Below, piece by piece: positions 47,690 through 61,129 of a stretch of 64,000 nt of DNA. The notes under the pieces were generated by a model. That model did not search any database. It saw only the letters and a list, made by a program, of their open reading frames with translations, and was not told where the DNA came from. Source of the DNA: Eumeta japonica (Eukaryota; Arthropoda; Insecta; Lepidoptera; Psychidae); the NCBI GenBank assembly GCA_005406025.1, contig BGZK01001205.1, positions 62,001-126,000 of the forward strand, in the 5' to 3' direction. Each line of letters starts with the position of its first letter. Positions within the stretch are counted from its first letter, which is position 1. The position numbers and the translations under genes are program-made.

Positions 47690-49880
47690 GCGTTAATGAC
47701 TATTTTATCGTTTTTTAGTACGAGAAGGTAGAAAAAGAACTGTTTGAGTGTCGAGACTGATGAAGCCTGTACCGTAGTCGTAAATTTCAAAACGACTGGC
47801 GTATCAGATTCAAATTTTTAAAGATATTAAATTAAGAAAAATCTATGTATAAGTGCAGAGATTTTTTCATTTTCTTATTCCAAAACTTTGTTCTATGAAT
47901 CGCAAAATGTTATATTTGTTTTGGAGCAATTTTCCTCGACACCACGAATTAGGTTTAGAGCATCCAGCTAGCGAGAGCTTGCCAATAAAAAAGAAAGAAT
48001 ACCAACGAACCAGAACTAATACCTATAACTGTACATGTAAGTATGGAAATGAGAAAACGAATCGGGTCTTGGGGAGAAGACGCAGATGGTGAAATTGAAC
48101 AACAATGTGGAATAGGTGAGGGTGACAGACGATACAATGAATTATTTGCATGTAAATATAAATAAGTATAGTATATCTGGGAGCTCAGGATGAACTAAAA
48201 AGCGATGATGGCATAAGCGGACAGGATCACTGAGCTACTGGGAGAGATGGCTGCATGCTGCTTTGGTGGGAAGAAAAGGAAGATTTGAGTGGACCGGCAA
48301 AAGGGTTCTCCCCGTTGATGCAGTTCATTAATGCCAATTGATAGCGATTCAGCACTTTTTCTCCGGCTGTTCGTTCATCTAATAGCGCTTCTTATAGAAA
48401 AAAAGACATTCAAGAAGGTGCAATCAAAAAGTTGGTGTCTAACGAATACTTGTTCACTGTTTTATATCGAAATTCTTAGATAATTGTGCGTTGTCCTCAT
48501 TTTGGTCTTTCTGTTCTTTAATTTTTTTAAAATAATTATTCTTGTCTCTTGACTTTTATATTTTTCCAAAGTTACTCATGAAAACAGTTCAAAAGAAATA
48601 TTCACCTATTTTACCAAAAAGATTACATTCCTAACGTACAGTTGGGAATGTAACCACCTGGGTAAAGTAAAAGTACAAGTTGTTACACAAATGTAGAAAA
48701 TGAGTGAGAATCAAAGAATAATTAGAAATTAATATAACAAATAAATGAAATAAACGGTACGTTATGTACAATGTTACAATTTCTCATTTTTGAGGAATAT
48801 TTTTTACTCGAAAACCAAGTAGTTTTTAGTAATAGAGAAAGTGAAATAAACACAACCATAGAATTATTATTACACACTTCAATTCTGCATCGCTGGTAGA
48901 ACCAATAACCGCTGAGGAAAAAAGGTTTTTGAATGATGACCACGAACTGGATGGACGTTGTAGCGTGGGGCAGCCAGCCAATGGGTAGCCTGACAACCTG
49001 GTCAGGCTCATGGGCCGCCGTTGGATACCAGTGAAAGTCTAGTCATGGATGTTCATGATATCCATGAACTGGATATCCATGATCTTCAACGAGTGAATGA
49101 TAGTAAAAATTGTCAGTCTAATCATATCGATAGAAAATCAGTCAAATTATTTTCATTCGAAACGTGTATTGGCTCAGCGATTTGTTTTCTACGCTTGTCA
49201 CGAAGACACCAAGTGACTTTTTGCAACGAAATTTATAATAATAATAATACATGCAAATGATATCGATTTCGCTTGTGTTATCATATAATAATATCGTAAT
49301 TATACACCCACTGGGCTACAGAGACAGTGACGTGACTTTTAAAAAATGTAATTATTACAAAAATTGAGCTCAATTAATTCATATAAATATTTGTTTATAC
49401 TTAGAAACTTAACCTTTATTAACAATTTAAATATATAGTTCATAAAAAACATTTTTTTTTTAAACCACAACCGCACAATAAATGCGTTTCTAACAAATGA
49501 AGTGTAAATTTGTTAGTCATTATTGTTTCGTGACTCTTCTGAATTTAGAGTTTTGATTAAAATTTGAATTAAGGATATTTTAGCTACGAAACCCCAATTT
49601 TATATAGTTACGGTGGGAATTGTTTACGTAGCTCAAAAAGTGGACGTCTACAATCTACCTTATTTTAAGTTTATGCCATTACTTCATGGAATTCTAGCTG
49701 GTTCAGAACCTTTAGGGGGGGCATTTAATAAAAATTGAGAACGAATACGTTGCCGTAACTTTTGTTAAATATTATTTGCCTATATAGCCTTTTAGCATAA
49801 TACATTTGAAGTATCCTTTTCCTAAGCTTAAAATTCCTTTCTTAAACAACCCCTTCACCCTGATCACCTAAAAATTTCTG
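47690..49880. other. AT-rich, no recognised gene
   Basis: 48.05-48.34 kb has a less AT-rich, partly open stretch (GGAGAAGACGCAGATGG; CTGGGAGAGATGGCTGCATG) that may be a degraded element. 49.04-49.09 kb has overlapping CATGGAT/ATCCATG inverted motifs. Otherwise nothing. Confidence 0.4.
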
Positions 49881-49889
49881 TACTGCAAT

Positions 49890-50700
49890 GACTACTGATT
49901 CGTTATCTTTGAATCTTTGTTCTCAGTCCTTCAACCTTGGAAATAAAAACAAATAACTAGAAGCAAGGTCGGGTGCATATGAAGTATGCTGCTCAAGTAT
50001 TTCGAAGCCAGTATCTCGAATTTCAGACATAGTAACGGTGGAACTGTGAGCTGAGGCAATATATTGATGAAAAATAAAACTGTTTCTTCCGAAGACAGTA
50101 ATGCATTTTTTTTATTTGTTCTGCGTACAAAGAGCCCGTAACAGTAATTCCACGGTCGAGATATTCTATGATGACCACCTTTTTACTATCTTAAAAAAGA
50201 GAGCCCATGACCTTTCCGACAGAACGACTCGATTTCTTAGGGGTTGGAAATGTTGGTCTTTTTTCCGAGTTCTAATCTATAACATTCTATCTAGATCGTA
50301 ATTGTAAAGCCATGTTTTATCGATGATTATGAATCTAGCAAAAAACGTATTAGAGATCTTGTCGCTATAACGTTCCAAAGAAACTTAAGAAATATTCAGC
50401 CTGGATTGTTTTTGTGCATCGATAAGCGTTCCGGAAACCTGAATATTTTTCCTTCTCCCAACGTTCGTGAAAAATGCTATACCTAAGCACTGGCGGTCGA
50501 AATTTTGTTTCTTCGCCTATAAAACATACTGTGACACAACGATCTGCTAAAACAGTTTTTTCGACTTTTTTTCACCATTTCTCCGTCATTACCATCGGGC
50601 GACCCGAATGAGGGCCACCTTCGGTGGATGTTCTTCCACGTAAATAATCGGCGCACCAACCGGCAATACACGGTGTTGTACTGTACTGTGGTACGCGGTG
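49890..50700 (-). pseudogene. Mariner transposase fossil 3
   Basis: Minus-strand pieces occur in order. They are RRTSTEGGPHSGRPMVMTEK then VEKTVLADRCVTV (DNA-binding part), IIIDKTWL at the position of the first catalytic Asp, SRSVGKVMGSLF and KKVVIIEYLDRGITVTGSLY, then HQYIASAHSSTVTMSEIRD and TGFEILEQHTSYAPDLAS around the second. The expected HQDNAPAH core is degraded to HQYIASAH. Many stops and frame changes are present. This resembles the SETMAR-like/irritans branch of mariner, distinct from fossils 1 and 2. Confidence 0.83.
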
Positions 50701-51329
50701 AATAATTTGCTACTAAAGCATTCTGAAAGTTATTCTGAAATAAAATTCTTCAAGCAGAGTTACTTAATAACCACATGCGGTTCAATTTTTTCAATAACGT
50801 GCTACGACAGATTGCAAACGAAAGACTTCCATTTTTAAAAAACATATGATATTCAAATTATTCCCATCTTTAAAAGCTTATCAATATTCCGCTTTTGCCG
50901 GCAATTATTTACTTTTTTTGGTTCCAAAAAGCTTGTACCACATTCTCACTTTACAGCGAATGCCTCTCGTATAACATCAGAAAACAGTATTAAAAAAAAT
51001 CAGATAAACGCATGTAATTGAATAAAGTACAATAAAACAATAATGAAAAAGGGAGAGCAGTCTGTGCCACTAAGATCTAATTTTTGGGCAGTGTTCAAAG
51101 AGGCCCGGGATTACGGTGAAGGGAAATGCTGTTATAATGTAAGACACTAATTTCACTATATTTTCCCTTTCACTGTATTCTCTGTTTTATAATTCACAAG
51201 GGGGCTTTCCAAAGTCTACAATTAACATTTAATATTAACCATTTTTAATGACGTTTTCAGTTTACTTGTAATCTATTATTTTTTACATACTATATTCAAA
51301 CACAGGATTCCAGTCTTATCACGAAAATC

Positions 51330-51930
51330 TCGCGAGATCGCCTTTCAACGTAGACGACCTCGAACGATGGCCGTCGATGCGATGGTGAAGTCCAGGACCG
51401 GCAGCTTAATTGTCCCTCCTAATTACGCAACGAGTGGTTAAGATTGACTTGAGTACGACAAACCGATCGGCAAATCCGTTCCGATCACTCGTTAATAATG
51501 TCCTTGGTTAACTTTGCCTCGAAGGAAGATTTGAACAACCCAACGAAAGCGATTCATATACCCGACTCTCCAATCCGGATAGATGTTTAGAAACAAACTC
51601 GGTTCTTACCCAGTACCATAGATTTGGCCTAGCCACCGCACAGAGAACCCGTCGTATGATCATATAGTTAATTTTCCGACGTTCCGCATCGCGCATGCGG
51701 GCGCTCTGGAAATGAATACCGAGACCTCTAAATATCATGCCATTACAACTAGAAGTTAGTAATTAATTCAACTCGGCAAGGCATATATTAAATTTCATGC
51801 ATAAAGTTGCGCATGAGTGCGGTGACTGCCACCCGAACCAATTAGAAGTTCGGTCACCGGTCATGAAGCACCGAAACAAAGGAGCTGCCGCCCGCCCGCT
51901 TTGAGTTGCAGAGGCGGTGTCGCTTCCCGT
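51330..51930. promoter_or_regulatory. Two GC-richer segments, candidate conserved elements
   Basis: 51330-51480 (TCGCGAGATCGCC, ACGATGGCCGTCGATGCGAT) and 51790-51930 (GTTCGGTCACCGGTCATG, GCCGCCCGCCCGC) are CG-rich. They are separated by ordinary sequence with an open minus frame of 76 codons that has no match. Confidence 0.3.
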
Positions 51931-52639
51931 GCGTTTGTTATTTTTGAAAGTTTGTTTTTGTTTGACAAAAAAAATACCTTCTTTTACAAGTCGAGGTTAG
52001 AACTTGTTGGATGGCTTTTTAGGGAAGGTTCGCTTTGTGTTTCCTGTATTGCTTGCTGAAAAACTTTTCGTTTTCTTGTCATGATTATGTATCGTTTATT
52101 GTTATATTTATTAAACCATATCGACAAATAAAATCGAATTACTATACGAATCTCGAGGATAAATTCTAATCGAGTAACTTAATTTTGTATTTTTTTTTTA
52201 GTGACAGTTGGAAATTCAACCAAAACGCAAACGATCACCAGACTTATTATATATTTTTTTTTGATTGTCAAAAGTTCCACGGTTCCTGTGGAATAGTAAT
52301 TATAACTAACTCTGAAATTCATGGACCGATTTCAACAAAACATGATTTATCAATTTTTGTCATTAACAATGTTAAAATTGTACCTTAATATGGTGTTTTA
52401 TCCCGTCGTAACGGATAGTTCGAAATGGACTTAAAACACCCCAAACTTTGTAGAACTGGAAATATATGTAATGACTAGAATCAGATAATAAATTGCGATA
52501 TGAATCGACAATAGAGCGCAATCGATATCGATAACCTAGACCCCAACAGACACTGCAAAGTGTCAAACGGTAACGGGAACGGTGAACGAAACAGGAATAC
52601 ATGAGGGTGAACCCGGTGCAACATGAGGGTGACGAGGGT

Positions 52640-52860
52640 AGCATTCATCCTCCGTGAGCAGAACTAGTTTTAACCCCAAGGAGCAAAGCCGAGGTGCTGA
52701 TTTCACTCTTCAACTGCCGACCCCGCCGACGACTTGCGCGCCCTCTACCGCCCTTTAGTGCCGCAGTAAGAATTTTTATAATTTTAAAGAGCGCGTTAAC
52801 GGCGGCCGATACAGTTTTATAGCGCATTCTGGTGTCATTTTGATGCGCGCTTTATGTATT
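52640..52860. promoter_or_regulatory. GC-richer island
   Basis: CGACCCCGCCGACGACTTGC, GCGCGCCCTCTACCGCC and AACGGCGGCCGAT lie within about 200 bp. No exon signals are convincing. Confidence 0.3.
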
Positions 52861-53199
52861 TTTACGGGGCAAATAAAAATCGGTCATACTCGAGAATGTA
52901 CACGCGATTTGTTATATATCATCTTATATTTCGCACCCCGTATTCACTGACAAAAGAATTTAGAAATCGGATAACATTATTCATAAGTTATTAGACGTAT
53001 AATTGATATTATAGTAGTATTCATGTTATTGTTTAAAAAATCTAAAAGAACTTCACTCGTCTATCAGGTAGTCTTTGTTTGGAATTTTATAGAACGTTTG
53101 TCACTCTGAAGTTGATAATAATAAAATATAGATTATCTTATTACAATAAGCGTGCAATATATATATACACATATAGTATCAATAAAAATGTATACAGTG

Positions 53200-53430
53200 A
53201 ACGGAGGTCGCGCTGGTGATAAACAGAGAGATCGCTCCACATGAACGACATCGATTCTATGTGCACGCGAGCAGAGCCGCGAGCGTTAACTAGTTCTGAC
53301 GTATGACCAAATTCATAATATATGACCGGACCACTAAATTAATCGTGTGGGTCAGGGGGCGTCACCGACCGCTGTCGCCGATGCAATACGATGATAGTAT
53401 CCGGAAACAATGACTCGGCTTAACGAGAAA
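53200..53430. promoter_or_regulatory. GC-richer island
   Basis: Includes GGAGGTCGCGCTGG, GCACGCGAGCAGAGCCGCGA and GGGGGCGTCACCGACCGCTG. GCGAGCAGAGCCGCGAGCG recalls the Helitron hairpin and is followed by TTAACTAGTT, so the first half could be a Helitron end instead. Confidence 0.3.
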
Positions 53431-54059
53431 GTGGTTCAGTTGGAATATGAATTAAGAGCTCATCGGTCAATTCGCTTATGATTAGATATTAAACTTACTA
53501 ATTTCTAACTCAAAATGATGGTTTTTTTTAGAAAATTAATCAAACGTTCACGAGTCTTTGTATACATAGGTACATTAAAAGTTTTATTTTTAATAACAAG
53601 TTAATTAATTTCTTTCGTAGCACGTTCTCATGTATACAAATCTTGTTATACTTCCTTAATATAGAAAATAGAGATAGTTTTGAATTTGAAATACGTTTTT
53701 CTTAAATTATATCATAAATGCATATATCTTTATTTTGGTCAATCAACTAAAGTCTAAAAATAATAAGAGCGACATTGTTTTGTAATAATGTTAATAACAT
53801 TCTTTTAAATATGTTGCAAAATTTAGAATATAGGCGGTCAAATTTTAAGGATAAACCGAGAAAAACAGTATAACCAGCTATATGACAAACGAGCACCTCC
53901 GTGACTTTCATCATAAAAAGTAACTATAAAAAATAAATACATTTTTCAATTACACCGCTCAAAAGAAAATTTTTACCCAAAATCTTGTGTCAGACTTGTG
54001 TGAGCCCTTTGCAGCGACATGCGCTCCCTCAACCCTTTCATTGTGGTTTCGGAACAAAC

Positions 54060-54260
54060 GCGCTGGCTCAGTGGTGCGTGTGTTCCCTATGAGACAATGA
54101 TTTCCAATCGTGACCACGAGGGAATCTCCCGGTGATTATTGACTTGCTCCACGCCTCCGAAAGGACGCTCAACCATCATCCGCTTATTGTAACCGCATTG
54201 GTGACGGCGGTCGTCACCGGGACCCGACAAGCCTTCTACAATGTGTGTTATGACAATTTT
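54060..54260. other. SINE-like or unassigned segment
   Basis: GGCTCAGTGGTGCGTGTG looks like an A-box region but no usable B box follows, so I do not call it a SINE. GTGACGGCGGTCGTCACCG at 54200 is a dyad-symmetric motif. Confidence 0.3.
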
Positions 54261-54879
54261 CAAATAAGCATTGAAATGACAAAATTGTTTAGTTTTACTT
54301 TTTCTGATATCGGAATCAAACCGTTTTTATTACTAAACAAAAACAGATGTTATTTTTGTTGTACATTTCTAAAGAAAGTTGGTGTGAGTAGAAGTTTACG
54401 TTTTCTATTTGTTATGATGATGAAAGGATTGTTATGTACACAAGTACTTAAAAATTAGATAATAACAAATAGTCAATAAGTAAATAAACCTCTACGCAAT
54501 CGATAAAAAATAAAATTAATATAAATAAAAAATTTTAAAAGTAACTTAACTAATAAATTCATAATTTTGCGGAATATGTGTAAACATTTTTACTAGAAAA
54601 CAAAGAGAAATAATAATCTTCGCTTTATTAATAAATAAAATAGAAAAACAATTATGTTTTATTATCGATATTAAATAAAGGAACTCTCTCTACATACAAT
54701 ATTTCCATTTTTTTCTTTACAATATTTTGTAATTTATTTTTCCCAAAATAAATTTTAATTTCATGAAATCAACGTATTCATTCGATCATTCATTAACACG
54801 AATCAAAAGGTTTAAAACAAAATATCATATTACGAGACACTCGTGGATTAAGAAAGTTATACATCTAAGCGCACGACCT

Positions 54880-55230
54880 TTTAGTACGTGCTCAATGTAT
54901 TTTTGGTTGCCGACCGTACTCGCTTCACGCAAACGTTTCGCAAAAAAGCAAATTGTAATTTGTTCGGGCGGGATTTTACACGAGATATTTCGGGCACTGA
55001 AAAAGCTTTGATAATCCCCCCGAGCTTCGCGGCACGTCCGCTGCCAGCGGAGCGTCCCGCGAACGATTAACGACATACTTTGAGATTTCGCAAATTGCTT
55101 CGGCGGTTTCCATACAGAGAGGAAACTTTTGAATTTTCCGAGCGTAATTATTTCAGCCACGCCTTTATTCGATACTTCATGTTTCGCCCTAAACTTTGTA
55201 AGCTTTCCGACACGCCGGTCGCGAAAAATT
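54880..55230. promoter_or_regulatory. CpG-rich segment open on both strands
   Basis: Includes GGCGGGATTTTACACGAG, CCCCCGAGCTTCGCGGCACG and CCGCTGCCAGCGG. The minus strand is open for 111 codons and the plus for 82 over the same bases. This is as expected for CpG-rich DNA; neither has a recognised domain. Confidence 0.35.
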
Positions 55231-56533
55231 TGTAAACATTTCTCGTTTATTTGAAATTTGATCAGTTTTCACGGTAACCAGAAACATGTTCTAATTATAT
55301 TAAAATGTACAATATGTTTTTACCGCAATATAATACTTAAGTAATTAGATGCACTTGTATACCCATCGCTATGAGCACGCCTGTCCTGTATTAAAAGTGG
55401 CAGTTGCGAATTGTACAAATGGAAGAAATAAATAACTAATATCAGAATAGGTCCCCTGCCAATAAATAACGGAATAGTCCTCGTTTACACCAAACATTGG
55501 ACGTGATTTGTTTTAACAAAATCGGCCATTATAGATAAGCTTTGTAATTCCACAAATTCTAATTAAAGGTCTTTTTACATTTAGATGTAAATGTCATCTT
55601 TAGAGATTGACTGTTATTATAGTCTTTAATGTTAATAATAACAGGCAAATTGGCTATTTTAGAAACTGGCATTTAGGCGTACATATACGGATACTTGGGA
55701 ACCGGATGTTGGTTCTTCCCGTCGTAAAATATACCAGAACAAGTAGAATGCGATGAATTGAAAGACAGTATTCAAACGAGTTCACGTGACAGTTAATTTG
55801 GTGAAAAAATTAAATAAAACCCCTACCGTTTCTGAAATTACCCCACTTTTAATGCATGAGGAAAATCTGATCAGAATACATTCAACGGAAGACGCGTCGA
55901 TGTAACGCACACTCTGAAGTTCGTGCGGTCTGAGGTTTTTCCGAGAGGTGCGCAATGACGTGTCAGTCAGTCGCGCAGTGCAATTATGTAAGTGATTAAT
56001 CATGTGTTGTAAACATAACAGATATTGAGTCGCAATGAATATATATTTATAGAAGTACATATATACACGTGTTCCTGAAGACTTAATACTGTAAATATTG
56101 TGGTGAATATTCATAATTTTTTATATTTAGTGTTCTTTTTCAATATGTAAATTATGTATCAATATATAAGGTTATATTTATTTAAAGTATTAATCATCAC
56201 CGATTTTATATATTAAATGACATAGAAAGTAGCATATATCATATATATTTTTAATTTCGCGTAAATCATTTTTGATTAGTTAAAAACAATTGTTTTATAT
56301 TTACCTCAGAGAAGTATAACTTATTACGTGAGTACGTAAGTACGAACATGCTTTCCTTTGTACTCATGTGTTTTATGTTCATATTTATCTCTGATGGTTT
56401 TTCGTAACGTTTTTCACGTGTATTAACTATGCACGCCGACATTTTTAATAATTTATAATCGAACCAAAACAGTAGAACACTCACGGGTATGTACCCACCG
56501 TGGATAAAGTAAGTCCATTGTGGCATCTGAATC

Positions 56534-56575
56534 GGCTTTATTTTATGGGGACAATCGTCCCCATAAAATAAAGCC
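56534..56575. repeat. Perfect 19-bp-arm hairpin with 4-nt loop
   Basis: GGCTTTATTTTATGGGGAC, AATC, then the exact complement. Confidence 0.92.
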
Positions 56576-57469
56576 ATATAATAAAATCTTATTATCGCCT
56601 AAAGCCAAGTCATAAACATGAACTTGTATAAGTCATATACATAGTCACTATAGAGCAGGGATTCTTCTCTAAAGAGAAAACTAAGTCAGTTCTAGATTCT
56701 GGTTAATCTGTTCTACTCACCTTTTTGTGAACGCTTTTCAGAATTTCAGTCTCTGAAGCGTTAAGTAATCGTACGCCGCCTCTAACATCGTCCAAAGACG
56801 ATCGTCGATCATCGGATTGTGCCGTATCTATCATTGAGTAGTGTCGGATCTATGGCCCCCAACCCGCGCGCACGCCCTGCCCCGCTGCCTACCAGTTGTG
56901 CGTTACAGAAATTACGCATTAATAATTTTGAGATGGACTGGCATAAGCAGTTATTATATATCGATTTTTTTTTACATCACCAAGAAAGATCTAACAAAAT
57001 GGACACGCAAAACATCCAAAAAATTAATAAGTGTTTGTTTGAATTTGCTTGAAACGTAACATCAACACATATACTGTTCTCCTTCTTCGTGTTTTAAATT
57101 TCCATATTTTTACATTGACCGTAAACTTATAGTTACTACCCTTTTTAAGCAATCAACAAATCATCTGAGTAATTTTCGATGAAATTTGTACGAAATTTTG
57201 CCGACTCATAACTTCTCTAAGAAGTCATGAGTCGGTCGACTATCAGTCGTTGACCTTTAAAAATTACCTAGCTTAGAAGTATTCCTTTTGACTTCGTTAT
57301 GTATACTATTACAGTGAGTTTTTTTCACATATCCAAGAGCAACCATTGACCTTGCAGGGGAGAAGAGACATTTGACTCTAACAAAAGTTAGCATTTAAAG
57401 TTTAATACTTCACAAATGATTCCCTAAATCTAAAAATTGTTTTTACAGATCCGTATTGTTTTTGAATGA

Positions 57470-57720
57470 GCTATTTAACTATATCCCACTCTATTCGATA
57501 AACGTGAAAAAAAAATCATCCCCATTTTACTTACGAACAAATTTTTTTTCCAATGATTTTATTCTGCTACTTTATCGGAGTGATTAATATGCACACCTTC
57601 AATAAATTATAGCTTTGTAGTTTTAAGAGCCACTGAGCTAAGCCGCGGACAGACAGACAGACGGACGTACGGACACGGAGAAATTATAAGGGTCTCTTGT
57701 TGACTACGGAACCCTAAAAG
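57470..57720 (+). repeat. GGGTTCCG-type repeat end
   Basis: GACAGACAGACAGACGGACG and GACTACGGAACCCTAAAAG form the right terminus of the family seen at 13.2-13.75 kb. The left part is truncated or too diverged to place. Confidence 0.6.
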
Positions 57721-57979
57721 AACAAATGTTGCAAGTTTAGATTAAATGCTCCGTCGGCGATAAAAGGCTGACATTTTTGTTGGCAAGGAACTTTGATCGA
57801 TATTCGGCATTTTCCAAGGCTTTGCGTTAGTCTTTGGTTGGAAGACAAAACCTACAAACGGTTACATAAAGTATTGTTACTCTTGGATATGTTATTTTAA
57901 ATAATAAATAAATTGGAAAAATAAAACTGAACTGCAATGAACTAATCGGAATCATATATTTAAAGTTTTTAAGCTATTG

Positions 57980-58160
57980 CATAGCTTAAACCGCGGGCTT
58001 TGAGCGCGGTGACCGAATCAAGAAATTCTGTAACGAAAATGAAACCTAACACCCCCACTCCGCCTACCATGTAGCTCGGCCGAGCGTTCGCTTAACGTGT
58101 ATGTATATGGTACGACTGTACGAAGCTCGCACGGATCGAGGCGAGCTGCTCCGAAATCCG
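57980..58160. promoter_or_regulatory. GC-richer segment
   Basis: TTGAGCGCGGTGACCG, CTCGGCCGAGCG and GAGGCGAGCTGCTCCG. No exon was identified. Confidence 0.25.
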
Positions 58161-59049
58161 ACGACTATGTAAGCAGCTGTTTGTGAGAAAGTATATAGGT
58201 GTCTAGGTATCTATCATATCTTTATAATGTCACACTCACCGCATGTGCCCCGTAAGTATACATGTAGGTATATATGTATACATAGGTGTACCTATGTACA
58301 ACAGTGAATAGCAGTTGCTGGTAAATAGCTATACGCGTAAAATTTATGTATAAAGTGTTTTAAATATGAATAAACAAAGTGTATTTATTAATGAAGAAAG
58401 TAATGAAAAACTTGAATTAATATCAAAGAAAAAAAAAATACTGCATAAATAAATAAATAATTATAATTGCATAAGTTGATAAAAAATGTTACGCAATAGC
58501 TTTACCGCGGCAGTCCCCGAGTGCCACACGTTTAATTTTTTTTTTTCTTATGGTAATGACAGATACAAAACAGCCAAGAATGTGTATGCGCTAAATACAT
58601 TTTAATATTGCAATTAAATATATTAACAGTAACCTCATTATTCGTATTAAAGAATTAATAATATGAAAAAATATGTGAGAAATGAAATTTGTCCTTTGAT
58701 CCTTGTCCTTTGACAACACTCTCGGACCATAACTATTGAAACTGTGTTTATCAAAATTTTATAAAACTGTTAAAAGTACATCAAATTGTAGAGAAGATAT
58801 TTAAGGAACAGAAAAAAAATGGATCACTACATGAACCCAATATCTAAGAAGCAACAACTACGCACGTACTCAAAACGGCGGTATATATTGATGAAATCGT
58901 AGGAAGTCATCGCTTTTACGACGTCAGAGTATCGCGTGACATAAATACTTTGAACGCGCAAAGCTAACTCATACATACGAATAGATGTATGATGAAAATA
59001 ATTATGACGATTTCGCCGTATTATCATGCCTGTCCCTATTAGATTTCAA

Positions 59050-59350
59050 GATAACGCCTCGAAATGAAAAGCTAACGCTGCGAGCGCGCAAAGGGCACGC
59101 GCGGAACGACCGCCACGCGCGCACGCGGCCGTGGGGCGCAAGAGTCGATTATCCGAGGGCCGTGCGACAAACAACGCCCGTGTTTGTTCAGCCTTTACCA
59201 CACATTCACTTCATTTTCGCCCCCGCTGCCGTCGACGTACTTCCACTCCCGCCTCTGCCCACTCGGTCGTTGCGATCGGCGGAGGTTTAACCTTTGATTT
59301 TCTCAAGCGCCATCCGAACGGGCCCTCCGCCGGTTCGGATGCACGGCGCT
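59050..59350. promoter_or_regulatory. CpG-rich island
   Basis: The strongest CG cluster at the right end (GCGAGCGCGCAAAGGGCACG; CACGCGCGCACGCGG; CCCCGCTGCCGTCGACG), with CCGAAC...GTTCGG dyads near 59.32 kb. Open frames on three registers, none with a domain. It may be a promoter or enhancer; a first exon of an unseen gene is possible. Confidence 0.35.
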
Positions 59351-60309
59351 ATCGCTATCTCTGACCACGAAACAAAGAAAGCCGACTGAATGCCACGAAA
59401 TGTGAAATATTTAAACACTGCGCGGTTTTGTGGACGAGCAGGTACAATAACTATTATCGTAATCAGTACAGCCACATGTAACGTTACGCGTCACGTCACA
59501 CAATAAGATTGGTTACGTCACAGATGAAAAGTAAAATTACACAAATCCAAACCGCATAGTACGAGATAATCTGATTATTTCCATTTTTTTTTCCTCTATC
59601 TTTCTCTATCATCGCCTTATCTCAAAAATCGATTTTAATAAAAGTATTAATTACAATTAAGAAGTCTTTGTTACTGCTATATAAAAAGTATTTTTCTATT
59701 TTAATATAATTGGTAAATTGGTTGTACTGATTTACAAAGAAATGCTTACAGCTAATAATATCTAAATCTCACGTTTACGAAATCGTATAATGTAGGGTTT
59801 TACCTTTTCGCAAACGTAAACGTAAACCGTAACAGAGAACGTAACGAATAGTACGAACTTAAGCTGGATCCATTGAACATGAAAACCGAAAGACACCAGT
59901 CGCAGGACGTGCAATACAATTTCTCAAGCTGTATTTCGTACATTGTATTTCGGCTTTATTGCTTTTTACGATATCCCAAAAAGGTTTTAGTACCGCTCGC
60001 CATTACTTTAGACGCCGGCGGGTATCATTCTAGAAACTTATAATAGAGGCGCTCCATCGCAAATTGCTCGTAAGTTAGCCTCTCGCTAGACTGCTATTTC
60101 CAAGGTCCGGTCGTACAACGGCTAAATCACCGCCAATCGGACGTAATGTGGCAGCAACTATGTAATCCGCGCGATGCCACTTTAGAGATACTGGCATGCC
60201 ATGATTAAATGTCGTTCTAAATTGCCCATGTTCTCTGAATATAACAGATAATAAATAGGACTTGTGGTCGCTGCATAAGATAGTGCCATTTAAAGTCATA
60301 TATAAATGT

Positions 60310-60400
60310 GCATTTACATTGTAATTACCTAAGCAACCGCGCTTTGCTTGTTGTTTTTCGACTTCTCTATAGGAAAATAATAACTTCTTACGGGAAAATT
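60310..60400. repeat. AAGCAACCGCGCTTTGC-type repeat fragment
   Basis: ACCTAAGCAACCGCGCTTTGC resembles ACCTGGGCAACCGAGCTTTGC at 6.40 kb. It is a short lepidopteran repeat piece, perhaps a Helitron-type hairpin. Confidence 0.45.
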
Positions 60401-60680
60401 TGCTTATGCATATTTTCAAAAATAAATATTTAGGTACATAATATGATAGCTAAAATGCTATATGAAGGTTATCTGCCAAATATATGTACAGTACATGAAT
60501 CGCGATTTGTTACTGAAAACCAATAACATAGCAACAATGTAATCAAACAGAACAATGCTGAAAATATTTTATAAAATTCTCTGGCCCAATGCAGACTTTC
60601 ACATAGAAGAACTTGAATAGCGACGCTTTATTAAAAAAAAGTTAAATGTAAATCGCTAGGACCACTTCTCAAATAACCAT

Positions 60681-61110
60681 ATTCAAATTCAAATTCAAAA
60701 TATCTTTATTGCATAGGTTACAAAATAACACTTGAAATACGTCATAATTTTTTGCGAATTTACCCTTCACCGCTCGTTCGGAAGGCAGTTTTCCCTCAAG
60801 AAGAACGAGCAAGAAACTTAAGGGTGGCTCTTTTCTAATTTGCATTACATGGCCAAAACAGATACGGAACCATTAAGAACGACACAGCCCGTTTAGAAGT
60901 CGAGCCGGTTATGTCCATTGATTTTTGCCTTCTAAATATTCAGAAATTGCATAGTACCCTTTTTTACTGAATGATTGTTTAATAACACTCTTAAATTTAT
61001 GTAGAGGTAAATCTTGTATATCTACAGGAACCTTATTGAATAGGCGCATACAGAGCCCTCTAAATGAATTTGATATAATATATACAATGAATATATACAA
61101 GAATTGCTCA
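60681..61110 (-). pseudogene. LINE family 1, 3' fragment, copy 3, with (TTTGAA)n tail
   Basis: From 61100 leftwards the frame reads ISNSFRGLCMRLFNKVPVDI and LHKFKSVIKQSFSKKG to a stop near 60909. The 3' UTR follows, ending in a short tandem ATTTGAATTTGAAT tail at 60700-60681. A simple-repeat tail rather than poly(A) is typical of some CR1-like LINEs. It is the least decayed of the three copies. Confidence 0.85.
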
Positions 61111-61129
61111 CTTAAAGTAATATATCAGA

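Noticed and set aside
54060..54120. Possible second tRNA-derived SINE
   Set aside because: Only an A-box-like stretch; no B box at a workable distance.
54825..55160. 111-codon minus-strand frame
   Set aside because: Overlaps an 82-codon plus frame in CpG-rich DNA, where stops are rare. No domain, signal or splice support.
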